DNA of 64,000 nt. Source: Elymus sibiricus. Taxonomy: Eukaryota; Streptophyta; Magnoliopsida; Poales; Poaceae. A program made the translations under genes and the position numbers. Location of the stretch: assembly GCA_039707655.1 (NCBI GenBank), contig CM077673.1:269460288-269524287 (forward strand), written 5' to 3'. Below the pieces are notes generated by a model. It was not told where the DNA came from. It made no database searches and saw only the letters and a list, made by a program, of their open reading frames with translations. Positions 34,107 through 44,850 of this stretch are shown in pieces (within the stretch, counting starts at the first letter, position 1; each line of letters opens with the position of its first letter).

Positions 34107-35472
34107 ATGACAGTATGTTCACTCATAGATTACATCTTTCGAGCACTGGGCCTCTATCGCCCGAGCACCATCCATTACAATGGAAAAATAGTGCCCGGGC
34201 GCCTATGCTCCTTACCGGGAGGGGGGGGTTCGGTGGCCATCTCGACGGGCTTAATCTTCGGCCAGTGCATAATGGTTTTGGCAAAGGCCATCCGAGCTCC
34301 TTCGATGCAACTTGACCGCTTCAGGACATCGATCCGGGGCGCAGCATCGCGAAGCCTCTGCACTAAGCCAAAATAACTACTAGGCAGCGGCTCCGCAGGC
34401 CACAGCCTGATGAAGAGGTCCTTCATGGCCGGCTCCGCCATCCGATGCAGCTCCATCAACTGCTTCATTTGACCGGAAAGGAGGACAAGTTGCTTGGGGG
34501 CTTGAAACTGTGCCTAGAACAGCTGTTGATCCACCTCCCCGTCCCAGATGGCGTAGTGCCTTGCGGCATCCGCCACACTCCTCGGAAGATCAGTAAGGCG
34601 CATGAAGAATGCCGCAATCATGTGAGCAACAAGAACCTTTTACCAAAGGAACATTGCAGTAAGTACGGCTTACCATCCGCGATCAGCTTGACCTCGAGGA
34701 GCTCTTTCTGATAGCTCTGCACTTCCTTCCGCGCTTCTTGCACAGCAGACATAACCGAGGTCATCTCGGAGCCCTGCTCCTTATTCTTCTGCTCAAGGGA
34801 CTCACATTTACTGACGACATCCTTGAGCTCTTGCTGCACCTCGGCCACCCTGGCCTCGTGCTTTTCACTAGCTGTCTTCGCTGACGACAGTTCGGCGGCC
34901 GCTTGTTCGGTCGCCACCCTCTGCTCTTCTGTCTCTTGCCTCGCCTTCTTCAGCTCGGCCTTTAGACTCTCAACCTCCGTGGCGACAGCTGCATTCATAG
35001 TAAGCACCGCATGCTTAGGGATAAAAACCCGAATACCTCGCATACCAACAAAAGCCTATGGTGTTACAATAGTATAGTCCGGCTTTACATTGCGCTTCGT
35101 CAAACCGCATGTTGAGACGGTCGAGCTCCTCATCAGAACTTTGGAGCTTCCGATTCATTTCGGTAAACTCAATGGCATTGGCAGTTGCCGCCGAAGACGA
35201 GGTCTGCATGAAAACTTATGTGTGAGACTCCCGAGTCATCGGATTTTAGACCCTCTGCCAGGTATTTCTTCCAATCCTGCTAGAGTCTCGGGGGCTATGA
35301 TTCACTTTTCATACTATCAGTAATTTTGAACTATGTTGACCCCCGCTCGAGTTCTTTCGAACTCAACCAGGGCTCTGGGGCTGCTACGTACAAGGATTAC
35401 TTAAATACATAAAGTAAATTCTCTTTGAAAAAAAGGATATTACATTATTTACCTTGAAGCCCGTCAAGAGGC
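34107..35472 (-). pseudogene. Antisense gene of the outer element, 3' part (coiled coil and C-terminus)
   Basis: The minus-strand frame 35043-34618 (141 codons) encodes a heptad-rich coiled coil (VESLKAELKKARQETEEQRV and onward, Ala/Glu/Lys rich). 35209-35015 gives the preceding residues, and 34468-34175 the C-terminal part (MKQLMELHRMAEPAMKDLF, then LPSSYFGLVQRLRDAAPR). Gaps between these frames look like introns or small frameshifts. It continues upstream (to the right) at 42412-43769 and 53163-53787, separated by nested elements A and B. Known relatives are minus-strand ORFs of Triticeae Gypsy elements; their function is not established. Confidence 0.6.
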
Positions 35473-36348
35473 GGTCGGAATCGGGGCTCCGAGGACCCAA
35501 AGAGATTCGAACTCTGGGTTGCGCTGGTTCTCAAACTCTGCTCTCTCTTGCCAACCTATGGCGATGCTCTGGCACGCTCGAGCTAAGGAAGAAGAACAGT
35601 AGACACGGCAGTTTACCCAGGTTCAGGCCACCTTGCGGTGTAAAACCCTACTCCTGCTTGTCTGGATTGCTTGAGGGTGAGAGAGATTACAAGGGTGGTT
35701 TCTGGCTCCTTGGGGTCGATCCCCCTCTATGGTGGCAGCCTGCCCTATCTTATACTAGCCCTGGTCCTCTTCCCCCGAAAACACAAGGCGGGAAGGGTCA
35801 CCACAACGACCAGTTTGAAGGGAGACATGAATGCACCTTATCCTGACAAGAGTAGTCTACTCCTGCAAAAGCATCCTGCCGTGACGCGTTGGTGGGCTCG
35901 GGGATGACCTCCGTCCTGGCGAGTCCCCTGCTCTGGTCTTCTTGCACTGAATAGGAAACCTTTGCGGGTTGCCCTTGGAGTGGGCGAGCCGGCTCCACTC
36001 CCTTAGCATAGAAGAGGTAATCCTCCCCATCCGCGCCTGTTTGCACGGCTCCTGGCGTCACCTGGCATGGTGCGCGTCACCCACGTGAAGGTGCAGGGCC
36101 GTAGGGCCCCGTCGAGCCACCCTTGATTAGTCCCCCCCCCCACGAAGCCCCCAGGGGGTAGCCACAGGTGGCGACCTCGTGCGGGCATCCTCATGAGGCT
36201 CCTGGAGATGCCTCTCACCGGATGCCTCGCGAGACGGGGGCCCTCGTGAGGGCCTCGCTCGCGAAGCCCATGGCGGGCCTACGCCGTGCGTCGTGTCTTG
36301 GGCCTCGGGCAGATGGGCCTGGGTACCCCCAGTCCCAGGAGCCCGATA
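35473..36348 (-). repeat. Left (3') LTR of element A
   Basis: 876 bp, about 7% different from the right LTR by rough count, with several small indels (for example around a C-run near 36133). Confidence 0.88.
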
Positions 36349-36601
36349 GTAGCCCCCGGGCCCGCTGTGTGCACGACTCCGCCAAATGGGGGCGAAACGG
36401 CTCGGGTCCTAACCGCCCGCAGGCTAGGCGCGACGTGTGGCGCACGATAGGACGTGGGACGCCTCCACTTCCCCACGACGGCTCGGCAACCGTCAGGACT
36501 GACGTAAAGCTTGCGCACAGCCCGGGGCCATCATGGCTCTTCCTCGCACTGTACTCACGCATCGGAGGCGAGGAGGCGGAGGCCAGCCGCTCGCCGAATG
36601 C

Positions 36602-36610
36602 TATATAAAG
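36602..36610 (+). promoter_or_regulatory. TATA box upstream of the B3-like gene in element A
   Basis: TATATAAAG in a GC-rich context, 70 bp upstream of the first ATG (36680) of the plus-strand B3-like pseudogene. It faces opposite to the retroelement's own transcription, so it looks like a separate gene promoter. Confidence 0.6.
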
Positions 36611-36679
36611 GCGGGGGGAAGGTCCCCCGCCTCAGCTCTCCACTCCTGCTCCTTGCCTCTGCTTGCCGTTGTAGCAGCG

Positions 36680-37424
36680 ATGGCGCCTGTGAGGAGGTTT
36701 TCCGCTGCCGACAAAGGGAAAGCCGCGGTGGAGGAGACGAGGGCGCCGACACCAGCGAGGGGGTGAGGCCGCCCTCGAACGCTCGCCGCAGCGCCTAGGG
36801 CGCTGTCCAGGGGGCGCGGGCGCCCCCTATTGGCGACCCAAGCCGATTCGAGCCGCTGTGAAGGGGACTCGGCCCACGACCGTGGGTGCGGGGGGGAGTG
36901 GTGAGGTGGCCGTGGTCGTGGCAGGAGGAACGACCCTTCTGCCCAGCCGCCCCGTCCGTGGAGCCACTCCACCGACGCGGCCCGCGAGTTCATCGTGGGA
37001 ATGGACGGCCCACCCCGCAGCTGGCTCCGGCTCCCAGACTCCTTTGTGAGGGAGATGGCGGAGCGTACGCCCTTGGGTTTGTGGTTGCAGCCAGACGGCT
37101 GCTGCAATGGGTCTTCTTGGGTGGCGACGGAATTCAACCCCCACGGTCACGTTTTTGAAGCAGGGGTGGAAGTTGTTCGCCCTGGCGCATGGCTTCAAGG
37201 AAGGGCATGTGCTCCATTTCAAGTTCGACGGGGCCACCATGCTCTTTGTGAATATCTTTGCGAAGGCCGGCAGCCGCCTGGATTGCTGGATGGAGAGCGG
37301 CGGCAGCAGCAGCGGCTCCTCCAGCGACGACGGCAACAGCAGCTCCTCCCTCAAGGGGATGGGGAGCGACGACGGCTCCGGTGGCTCCCCGGGCGTCCAT
37401 GTTAAGGAGGAAGATTCTGATTGA
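36680..37424 (+). pseudogene. B3-like DNA-binding domain pseudogene, antisense within element A
   Basis: A 28-codon opening frame from ATG 36680 stops at 36766. A B3-type domain follows in two frames. 37028-37140 gives WLRLPDSFVREMAERTPL and then NGSSWVATEF. After a one-base frame change near 37140-37160 come TFLKQGWKLFALAHGFKEGH, VLHFKFDG and LFVNIF. This matches the plant B3 pattern: LP..F at the start, the GW..F...H.L..GD.L.F core, and a terminal hydrophobic strand. After the domain comes a Ser/Gly/Asp-rich acidic tail ending EEDSD at 37424. B3 proteins are nuclear plant transcription factors. At least two frame disruptions make this copy non-functional. It could be a captured host gene or a long-standing accessory ORF of the family. 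Confidence 0.68.
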
Positions 37425-39461
37425 GCACGGGCGGTGCCAGGGCCGGAGTCTCCGGGGCGGCGCCGCTTGGGCCCGGCCCCTCTTATTTTGCGTTGTCTTC
37501 TGTGGCGAACCATGCTGGCCCCGCGGGGGTGTGTAAGAAAGACCGTGGCCCCCGCGCCTTGAATTCCATGATGTTTCTGGTTAAGGATGCATTCACCCTT
37601 GGTAATTCTTTTTTGTTCATTCCCTTCCCCGTGCTTGCCTAATACCTTTGCATCGCCGTAACTCAGCCCCCAAGTCTGACTCAGCCGTAGGAGGTACGCC
37701 GGGTTGGCACACCTGGCGCGGACCTCAGGAGAGGGGACCGGAGCCCAGTAATAGTCCCGGGGGCGTGATGCTCGAGGAGTCCCTCTTGACGCATCAACGG
37801 CCCGCGTGAGAGGTGAGTTTTCCGCCTCATTCTCTCTGAGTTCTATCTTCTCGTCTAGCCCCCGGGGGGTCATCGCCCTTTGCGGACCACGCCCTTGCAA
37901 TTCTAACCAGACGTCCATTCTAGGGGTCTCCTCGCGAAGCTTTAGGCCTTTCCCTTACTTTCTTACGAGCATTCTGTCGTCGGGGTTTGTCCTTTGAGCG
38001 AGCCCCAGGCGCTAGGGAGTGGGGAGCTCCTGGAGCAAGTGGGGGCCCTTGAGACGCGGAGCTCGGGGCCTCCGCCCTTGATGCACGAAGTAGCCTCGGG
38101 GTGACGACTCCCGAGGGATTTTAACACTTAGGCCTTTGCCTTGTCGAAGCGTTGCCATTCGTCGGACGCACCTCGAGAGGTCCTTTAGGCGATGCTCATC
38201 GGGGGGGTCCATTGCAGGATGCCCCGTTGCGGGCGCCGCGTGCTTGCCGGCTTGCGCTTGGGCGTCGCGCGATGAGATCAGTCACCCAGAGCTTTGGTGA
38301 GGTGACGTGTGCGGGGGTAGGCCCCTGAGCTGGGCCCGGCACTTGGGGCCAACCGAGCATGAGCACCGTACTTAGCCCCCGCTCACGCGAGGCCTAAGGG
38401 GGGCTGGCGAGCGCGCATTGCAGAAGAAGGTTCGTCGACTGTCACGCCAGGCACAATTCGCCCCGAAGGCGACATGGCCCGCAGGAGTGTTCTTAACTGG
38501 CTTCTCCGCCCGCACGGAGCGCGGCGCTTCCGCCGGGGCATGGGCATGATCATAACTCGATTGTTCCACCAGCGTGGAGCATGGGGCTTCCACTTGGATG
38601 TGGGCATAGTCGCGGTTCGATAGTTCCACCAACGCAAAGCATGGGGCTTCCACTTGGGCGTGGGCATAGTCGCGGTTCGATAGTTATTCCGCCAGCACGG
38701 AGCATGGGGCTTTTACTTGGGCATGGGCGGGAGTCCTGCCGAGGCCAAGGGGTGGCGCTCCGGGAAGCTTCGGGGCGTGTACATCCCCAACCTCATTCTT
38801 ACGTGAGAGGGTCACGAGCGGCGATAAAAGGAGGGGTCGGGAGTTCCGGGCACTGGGCTCAGGAACTCCTTTCTCCGTCTTCAGGCAGTTTGCGCCTAGT
38901 TTTTGGCGCGGTTGCACGCTCTCATACCCGTAATATGGGCGTGGTGCTCCTCGTGCGGCAACTGAAGTGTGGCACCCGAGGCGACGAGCCACCTAGCCAG
39001 CGGCAGCAGGAGCCGAGCCGCACCCCATCTGTTCACCCACGATGGTATCCTGGGAGGGCGAAACACCAAGGACCCTTGTGAGGTGACGTGCACGGGGGCC
39101 AGCCCATGAGCCAGAGCTCGATCACTTAGATTTCTCGGCACTGTAGGGACGGACCCGAACACAGACGCCGTGTCTAGCCCCCGGTCATGAGACCGTCGAG
39201 GGGTGGTTGTGAGGGCGCAGTGATTCCGTATGACAGTGAGGCATCGAAATTCAGGGTTTAAGCAAGCAACATAAACTCGACGAAAGTTAATCGGGTTCAT
39301 TACATAACGAGGAAGTACCAGCTTGAGGGCAATGCAGGGGCGCGCTTAATTTGAAACGAGCCAAATAGTTACCTGGCGCTCTTGCTCCTGTGGAGGCGTG
39401 GGACTGCTCGACGGAGCGTGTCGCGGGGATCCTTCGGGAGCACCAGGGGGCCTCACGGGGT
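37425..39461. other. Non-coding part of element A with repeats
   Basis: 2 kb without a supportable gene. It holds the minisatellite at 38508-38740 and two related segments, 38286-38400 and 39073-39200, each opening with GTGAGGTGACGTG and ending near TAGCCCCCG...CATGAG-type sequence, which look like a diverged local duplication. ORFs on both strands are GC-composition shadows. Confidence 0.5.
38508..38740 (+). repeat. Tandem repeat, about four units of 58-64 bp
   Basis: The recurring core is CATGGGGCTTCCACTTGG followed by TGGGCATAGTCGCGGTTCGA and then TAGTTCCACCA. The middle two units are nearly identical and the outer two are diverged. Lies between the gag core and the B3-like pseudogene in element A. 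Confidence 0.75.
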
Positions 39462-40661
39462 CTAGTCGCACCCCCGCCTGAGGCGCAGGATGTACTCACG
39501 CAGGGTCTCCCCGGGAAGGTGCCTCTCATGCCGAAGGCCGTGGTTGGAGAGGGAGGCGTCGGAGTGGGGGCGGCCACGGGCATCCATGAAATTGGCGATG
39601 AACAGCTCGCAGAGCTCGCTCCACGAAGAGATTGATTCCTTGGGCACGCTCATGAGCCACGAGCGCGCGCCGTCTTTGAGGGCCATGGGCAACCAGTTTG
39701 CCATGACCTCATTATCATCGTTCGCCGCCTTGATGCTCAACGCGTAAAGCTGTAGGAACTCCGTGGGGTCAGGGACTCCATTGTAGCGTGGGGGTAGTTC
39801 AAGCTCGAACTTGTCGGGCCAAACCACTTGACGCAGCTCGCGAGTGAAGGCTCGGCAGCTCACTCCGCCTGAGGAAGCACCACGCATGGGGGCGGCTAGG
39901 TTCTGGCGCCCGGCCTCCGCTGCATCTTGGACGACCTGGCCCTGGCAAAGGCGATGGGACTCTTGCTTGGTGGATCCTTGAATGGGCAACGACCGCTTTT
40001 TCCTCGGGGGCGAGGCTTCGCGACGCCCAACACCTCCCTCGTCATCTGAGTATCCAATTGCCGTAGCTTGATGAGCACGTTCGAGGGAGCAGGCCGCATC
40101 CTTCTCGTCGCAGGCAATAGTGATGACACCGCTACATCCAAGCATCTTGACCACGTTGTAGCCGTAGTGGACTACCGCCATGAACTTGGCCAGCGCCGGG
40201 TATCCCAGGATAGCATTGTATGGGAGGCAGACGTGCGCCACATCAAAGTCGATGAGTTCGATGCGGTAGTTGTTGCGCGTGCCGAAGGTGACAGGGAGGT
40301 TGATCTGCCCCGGAGGAACGGTGGGGCCTCCGGTCACTCCAAAGAACCCGGTCGGCATCAGCTGGTTGTGGAGCACCCGAAGCTTATCGAAGGTCTCGAC
40401 AGAGAGCACGTTAAGGCCGGCGCCTCCATCGATGAGGGTCTTGGGGACCAAGACATTGCTGATGATGGGAGTGCATAGTATGAGGAGCGCACCCGCGACA
40501 GCCGTGGACTTGAGGTTGTCCCTGGAGTCGAAGGAGATGGTGCACTGCGGCCACTTGGGGGCGGTCTTCGGCTTCGGGAGGGCGGCACCCGCCTCGCGAG
40601 GGAGCTGCTTGAACAAGTGACCTGGCAAAGGTGCATAGGCGCCGCCAAGGATGCATGCCAC
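39462..40661 (-). CDS. Protease then gag-core ORF of element A (399 aa, permuted order)
   Basis: A single open frame. Residues about 1-215 are an aspartic protease: LVPKTLIDGGAGLNVLS contains the DGGA active-site equivalent, and YNAILGYPALAKFMAVVHYG is the downstream conserved protease block. A basic linker (PPRKKRSLP) follows. Residues about 265-399 are a Retrotrans_gag core: WPDKFELELPPRYNGVPDPT, NWLPMALKDGARSWL, SSWSELCELFIANF, and GETLREYI near the end. Canonical Gypsy order is gag core, zinc knuckle, protease. Here the gag core comes after the protease, and the zinc knuckle lies upstream at about 40930-41000. It stops right after the gag helix region. The frame is intact, but the order suggests a rearranged copy rather than a working polyprotein. 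Confidence 0.78.
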   Translation of the reverse strand: MACILGGAYAPLPGHLFKQLPREAGAALPKPKTAPKWPQCTISFDSRDNLKSTAVAGALLILCTPIISNVLVPKTLIDGGAGLNVLSVETFDKLRVLHNQLMPTGFFGVTGGPTVPPGQINLPVTFGTRNNYRIELIDFDVAHVCLPYNAILGYPALAKFMAVVHYGYNVVKMLGCSGVITIACDEKDAACSLERAHQATAIGYSDDEGGVGRREASPPRKKRSLPIQGSTKQESHRLCQGQVVQDAAEAGRQNLAAPMRGASSGGVSCRAFTRELRQVVWPDKFELELPPRYNGVPDPTEFLQLYALSIKAANDDNEVMANWLPMALKDGARSWLMSVPKESISSWSELCELFIANFMDARGRPHSDASLSNHGLRHERHLPGETLREYILRLRRGCD

Positions 40662-40830
40662 CGTGCGAGGCCCCTGGTGGTTCCCGTCCTCTTTGCCAGG
40701 CTGGCCACTGCCGCTCCTCTCGAGCGGCGGTGGTCGACGCAGAAGAGAAACATTGCCCTCGCGAGGCTGCCCGCGCCTGGCGTTCTCACGAGGCCCGTCG
40801 CGCCTTTCGCCCCCATGGGGCTACCCGCGC

Positions 40831-41466
40831 TCATCCTGGTCCCTCGCTCCGTTGCTCCGGCCGCTTCCATGGCCGGCGCCGCACCAGTCGCGGCGCGGGC
40901 GCCGGCTGGCGCTCTCGTCGCGGGAGGGCCTGAGTGCCCAGCAGTCTTCGGTATTGTGAGTGAGCACGTTGTGGTAAGCGCAGAACAGGCCGGGGGCGCG
41001 CTTCTGCTCGGGCCCTGCCTTGGGAACCTGGAGGAGGAGGACGCGGGGCAGGTCGCGCGAGCGCGCGCCACGCCCAGACTCGTCCGGGCCGCTCCCGCAC
41101 GCTGTGTTCCGAGCATGTGGCGGTGAAGAGCGAAGCTGGAGTGGGGGCCAGGACCCCTCCGGCGGTGGCGACGAGTTCGGCAATGTGGTTCAGCCAGGCG
41201 TCGTGGCCGCCATCCGTCGGGTGGTGGCGAAGCAGTTCGCTCGCCATGAGCAGCGCGTTCTGCGCGTTCATATCCCCGAAGCGGGCGAGGGGAGAAGGAA
41301 CCGCGACGACGTGGGCACCTCGCCACACGGGAGGGTGCAGGGAGTCTTGCCGCTCATGGGTAGCCGGGTTGTCAAAGGCGGCAGCCGCGGTGCCGGCAGG
41401 GCAGCGACGGTCGCCCGCCGCCCATCGTCCGGCGTGCTCGGCGAGCTTCAGCCATGGGGCTGGCAA
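40831..41466 (-). pseudogene. Gag N-terminus and zinc knuckle of element A, frameshifted
   Basis: The 211-codon frame from 41466 begins with proline/alanine-rich sequence and contains NAQNALLMASELLRHHPTDG, DAWLNHIAELVATAGG, a gag N-terminal helix block of this Gypsy group. In a neighbouring frame (about 40930-41010) FCAYHNVLTHNTEDCWALR gives a C-x-x-H...H...C zinc-knuckle variant. The gag core that should lie between these two is missing and is found instead at 39462-39870. A further frame change connects to the protease frame at 40661. Confidence 0.65.
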
Positions 41467-41523
41467 GGACGGAGCCGAAGCGGAGCTAGGGAACTATGAT
41501 GCACCCCTACCTAGCGTGCCAAA

Positions 41524-42411
41524 TGTCGGAATCGGGGCTCCGGGTACCCAAAGAGGTTCGAACTCTGGGGTGCGCCGGTTCTCAAACTCTGCTCTCTCTT
41601 GCCAACCTATGGCGATGCTCCGGCACGCTCGACCTAAGGAAGAAGAACAGCGGACACGGCAGTTTACCTAGGTTCAGGCCACCTTGCGGTGTAAAATCCT
41701 ACTCCTGCTTGTCTGGATTGCTTGAGGGTGAGAGCGAGTACAAGGGTGATTTCTGGCTCCTTGGGGTCGATCCCCTCTACGGTGGAAGCCTACCCTATCT
41801 TATACTGGCCCTGGTCCTCTTCTCCCGAAAACACAAGGCGGGAAAGGTCGCCACAACGTCCAGTTTGAAGGGGGACAGGAATGCAGCTTATCCTGACAAA
41901 AGTAGTCTACGCCTGCAAAAGCCTCCTGTCGTGACGCGCTGGTGGGCTTGGGGATGACCTCCGTCCTGGCGAGTCTCCTGCTCCGGTCTTCTTGCACCAA
42001 ATAGGAAACCTTCACGGGTTGCCTTGGGAGAGGGCGAGCCGGCTCCACTCCCTTAGCACCGAAGAGGAAATCCTCCCCATTCGCGCCTGCTGGCACAACT
42101 CCTGGCGTCGCTTGGCACGGTGCGCGTCGCCCACGTGAAGGTGCAGGGCCGCAGGGCCCCGCCGAGCCACCCTTGATTAGTCCCCCCCCCCACGCGAAGC
42201 CCCCGGGGGGGTAGCCACGAGAGGCGACCTCGTGCAGGCGTCCTCATGAGGCTCCTGGAGATGCCTCTCGCCGGATGCCTCGCGAGGCGGGGGCCCTCGT
42301 GAGGGCCTCACTCGCGAAGCCCATGGCGGGCCTTACTGGGCCTACGCCGCGCGTCGTGTCTTGGGCCTCGGGCAGACCGGCCTGGGTACCCCCAGTCCCA
42401 AGAGCCCGACA
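41524..42411 (-). repeat. Right (5') LTR of element A
   Basis: 888 bp with intact TGTCGG...CCCGACA termini. Followed by duplication GAGGC. Confidence 0.9.
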
Positions 42412-43769
42412 GAGGCTTCCGAAAGCCTCCTTTAGTCCGCTATCGACGGACCAAATGCTTTGTAGAACCGCACCCAGGAGAGTGCGGTGTTCTTCAGTAA
42501 TGGATGGGCCATTCAAAGCATCCTCCATCACGGCCGGCCACCCGGTCCTTGCCGGTTCCGCCGCATGTGGCGCTTGTGGCGACACCTCGGCTCCCCCTTT
42601 GGTGGAGTCCAAAGCTACGGCTCCGGGACAGTCTCTGGAGCAGTCTCTGGAGGTGTCTTCGGTAGGAGCTCGGATTGACCGGGCTCCCCTCTTTGTTCGC
42701 CAGAAGGGAATCCCCCTCCTGGTCTTCGGCGACCGAGGTGTTAACCTCGGCCATGACATCGTCACCCCCGCCCCCCCGTGTTCGGCCCGGGCAGGATCCT
42801 TCGGGACAACACCTCCGCGGCCTCGTCGGCAACCCGGGGAGGCATGGTGCGCGACACAGTCCCACTCTCCACTAGCTCGGCTGGCAGAGAGTCCCCCTCT
42901 GAGGCTTGATCGGTGGGAAGATCGTGGGGTGGGCTACATTATACAAAACATTTAGGTGGTTAATCAACCTCAATATGGATGAACTAGAGGGTTTATCGGA
43001 TTCATACCTTTTGGCTGGGGGCTTAACCCTGGGGGTCCTTCGGGGAAACCTTCCGAAAGCGTCGGACTCCTTGGAGGAGTCCGAGCTATCATCGGCCAAG
43101 GTCACCTTGGCCCCGCATGGCTTCTTCAGGGCAGGAGGAGGTAGACCCTCGTTGGTGCCCTTGGATGCCTTCCTTTTCCTTGACCGGGCGGAATCCCCCT
43201 CCTCCCCGTCCTCTTCCTGCTCCTCCTCATGAGTATAGGAGGCATGGGTCTCCTCGGACTTAGTGTCCGGGGGTCCTCATGATCGGAGGCCCTTTCGGGT
43301 CTCCCTCTTCTCGCCGTTCTTCTTCTTCTCTTTTTTCTCTGGTGCCTGGTACGGTGCCTCGACCAACATATCTGCCAGTCAAGCCGACCTGAGGCCCTCA
43401 GGCAGCGGGGCAGGGCCGTCGATTTGCGTGGCTTTCTTTAGCCAGCCCTGCAAACATGGGGAACAAAGAGTCAAGATCCTTGGTTAAAACGGCGCCGCCC
43501 AGACACAAGAACAAAGTTTTACGGTACCTGATGAGGGGGGTGCACGGCGTCTAGACCGATGTCCTCCTCCTCGTCTGGCCAGTCCTTCTGGGGCTTGAAC
43601 AACACCTTCCACAATTTCTCGTGGGTAGTGCGGAAGAGATGGACCACAGTGGCCTAGTTCGTGCATTGGAAGGACCACATTGGAGCAGCCCTGTCTTGAC
43701 AGGGCAGGAGACGGCGGACGAGCATGATTTGGATCACGTTGGTTAGCTCGATCTTCTCCTACGCTATCT
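42412..43769 (-). pseudogene. Antisense gene of the outer element, middle part
   Basis: Minus-strand coding traces: 43769-43500 reads MWSFQCTN, then a stop, then TVVHLFRTTHEKLWKVLFKP, continuing to a probable splice donor near 43525. A 3' exon-like block at about 43450-43060 is rich in Lys/Glu (APEKKEKKKKNGEKR, FRPVKEKEGIQGHQRG). Stops and frame changes are present. The right edge is the AGGAG duplication of element B and the left edge the GAGGC duplication of element A, so the gene was one unit before both insertions. Confidence 0.55.
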
Positions 43770-44562
43770 AGGAGTGTAGGATCGAAAGTATGTCTAGAGG
43801 GGGGTGATTAGACTACTTTAGTAAATAAAAATTCTACCTTTTCCCAATTTTAAGTGTTGGCAGATTTTAGCGATTATAGCAATTCAAGTACACCCTACTC
43901 TAAGAGTATAGCAGCGGAAAGTAAAGACAAGCATATGAAGTAGAGGGTAGGGAGGAAAATCAAACGCAATTTGGAGACACGAAGATTTTTCCCGTGGTTC
44001 CGATAGGTGGTGCTATCGTACGTCCACGTTTATGGAGTCTTCAACCCACGGAGGGTAACGGTCGCGAGAGTCCATGGAGGGCTCCACCCATAAGGGTCCA
44101 CGAAGTAGCAACCTTGACTATTCCATAACGGCTTCCGTCCACGAAGGACTAGCCTCACTATGGGTAGATCTTCACGAAGTAGGCGATCTCCTTGCCCGTA
44201 CAAACTTCTTGGTTCAACTCCACAACACAAAGTAGGAGGCTCCCAAGCGACACCTAACCAATCTAGGAAGCACCACCCTCCAAAAGGTAATAGGCTCGGT
44301 AATGTCGATGAACTCCTTGCTCTTGTGCTTCAAGATGATAGACTCCTCAACACACAATCACTCTCTCACAGATTTGGCTTTGGTGGAAGAGATTGATTTG
44401 GTGGAAAGCAACTTGGGGAGGCTAGAGATCAAGATTCATATGGATGGAGTGGAATAGCTTGATCTCAACACATGAGTAGGTGGCTCTCTCTTAGAAAATT
44501 GGATGGGGCAAGTATGGAATAGTTCTGAGTGCTTCTTTTTTGAGTGGGATGTGGTGAAGGGG

Positions 44563-44570
44563 TATATATA
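44563..44570 (-). promoter_or_regulatory. TATA box of the element B LTR
   Basis: TATATATA in the context GGGGTATATATAGGC. It lies just downstream, in the minus-strand sense, of the palindrome array. The same site in the right LTR is at 52496-52503. Confidence 0.65.
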
Positions 44571-44612
44571 GGCATCCCCAAAAATCCAACCGTTACACCT
44601 AAAGTGACCAAC

Positions 44613-44850
44613 TCGGTGACACCGAAGTATAAAACTCGGTGGTACCCAGTTGCTCCACAGGTAGCAACTTTTGAATCTCGGTGAGACCGATACAAAAATC
44701 TCAGTGGTACTGATAAGGTGACCAACGGTCAGTTTCCCAAAATTCGGTGACGCCGATCCAAAATCTCGGAATTTCTGATTTTAAGAATCGAGGTAACAGA
44801 AAGTTGGCAAGCTGAACTCGGTGGCACCGAAGCAAAATCGGTTGCACCGA
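44613..44850. repeat. Array of TCGGT-NNN-ACCGA palindromes in the element B LTR
   Basis: Sites: TCGGTGACACCGA 44613, TCGGTGAGACCGA 44678, TCAGTGGTACTGA 44701, TCGGTGACGCCGA 44744, TCGGTGGCACCGA 44818 and TCGGTTGCACCGA 44838, plus degenerate ones. They sit immediately upstream of the LTR TATA box in the transcription direction. The corresponding array in the right LTR lies 7933 bp further on. Confidence 0.85.

Larger units (their letters stand above)
35473..42411 (-). mobile_element. Element A: non-autonomous Gypsy-type LTR element
   Basis: The LTRs 35473-36348 (876 bp) and 41524-42411 (888 bp) begin TGTCGGAATCGG (first base changed in the left copy) and end GCCCGACA (left copy GCCCGATA). They are flanked by the duplication GAGGC (35468-35472 and 42412-42416). 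Orientation is minus: a primer-binding-site-like TTTGGCACGCTAGGTAGGGG lies just inside the right LTR, and a purine tract GGGCCCGGGGGCTAC just inside the left LTR. It contains protease and gag pieces in permuted order, a minisatellite, and a B3-like gene on the opposite strand. No reverse transcriptase or integrase. It interrupts the antisense gene of the outer element. Confidence 0.88.

Noticed and set aside
36827..37918. 363-codon minus-strand ORF
   Set aside because: Overlaps the plus-strand B3-like region antisense, is dominated by Pro/Arg/Ser from GC composition, and has no recognisable domain.
40358..41326. 322-codon minus-strand ORF
   Set aside because: Alternate frame of the gag/protease region of element A; Arg/Ser/Pro-rich without motifs.
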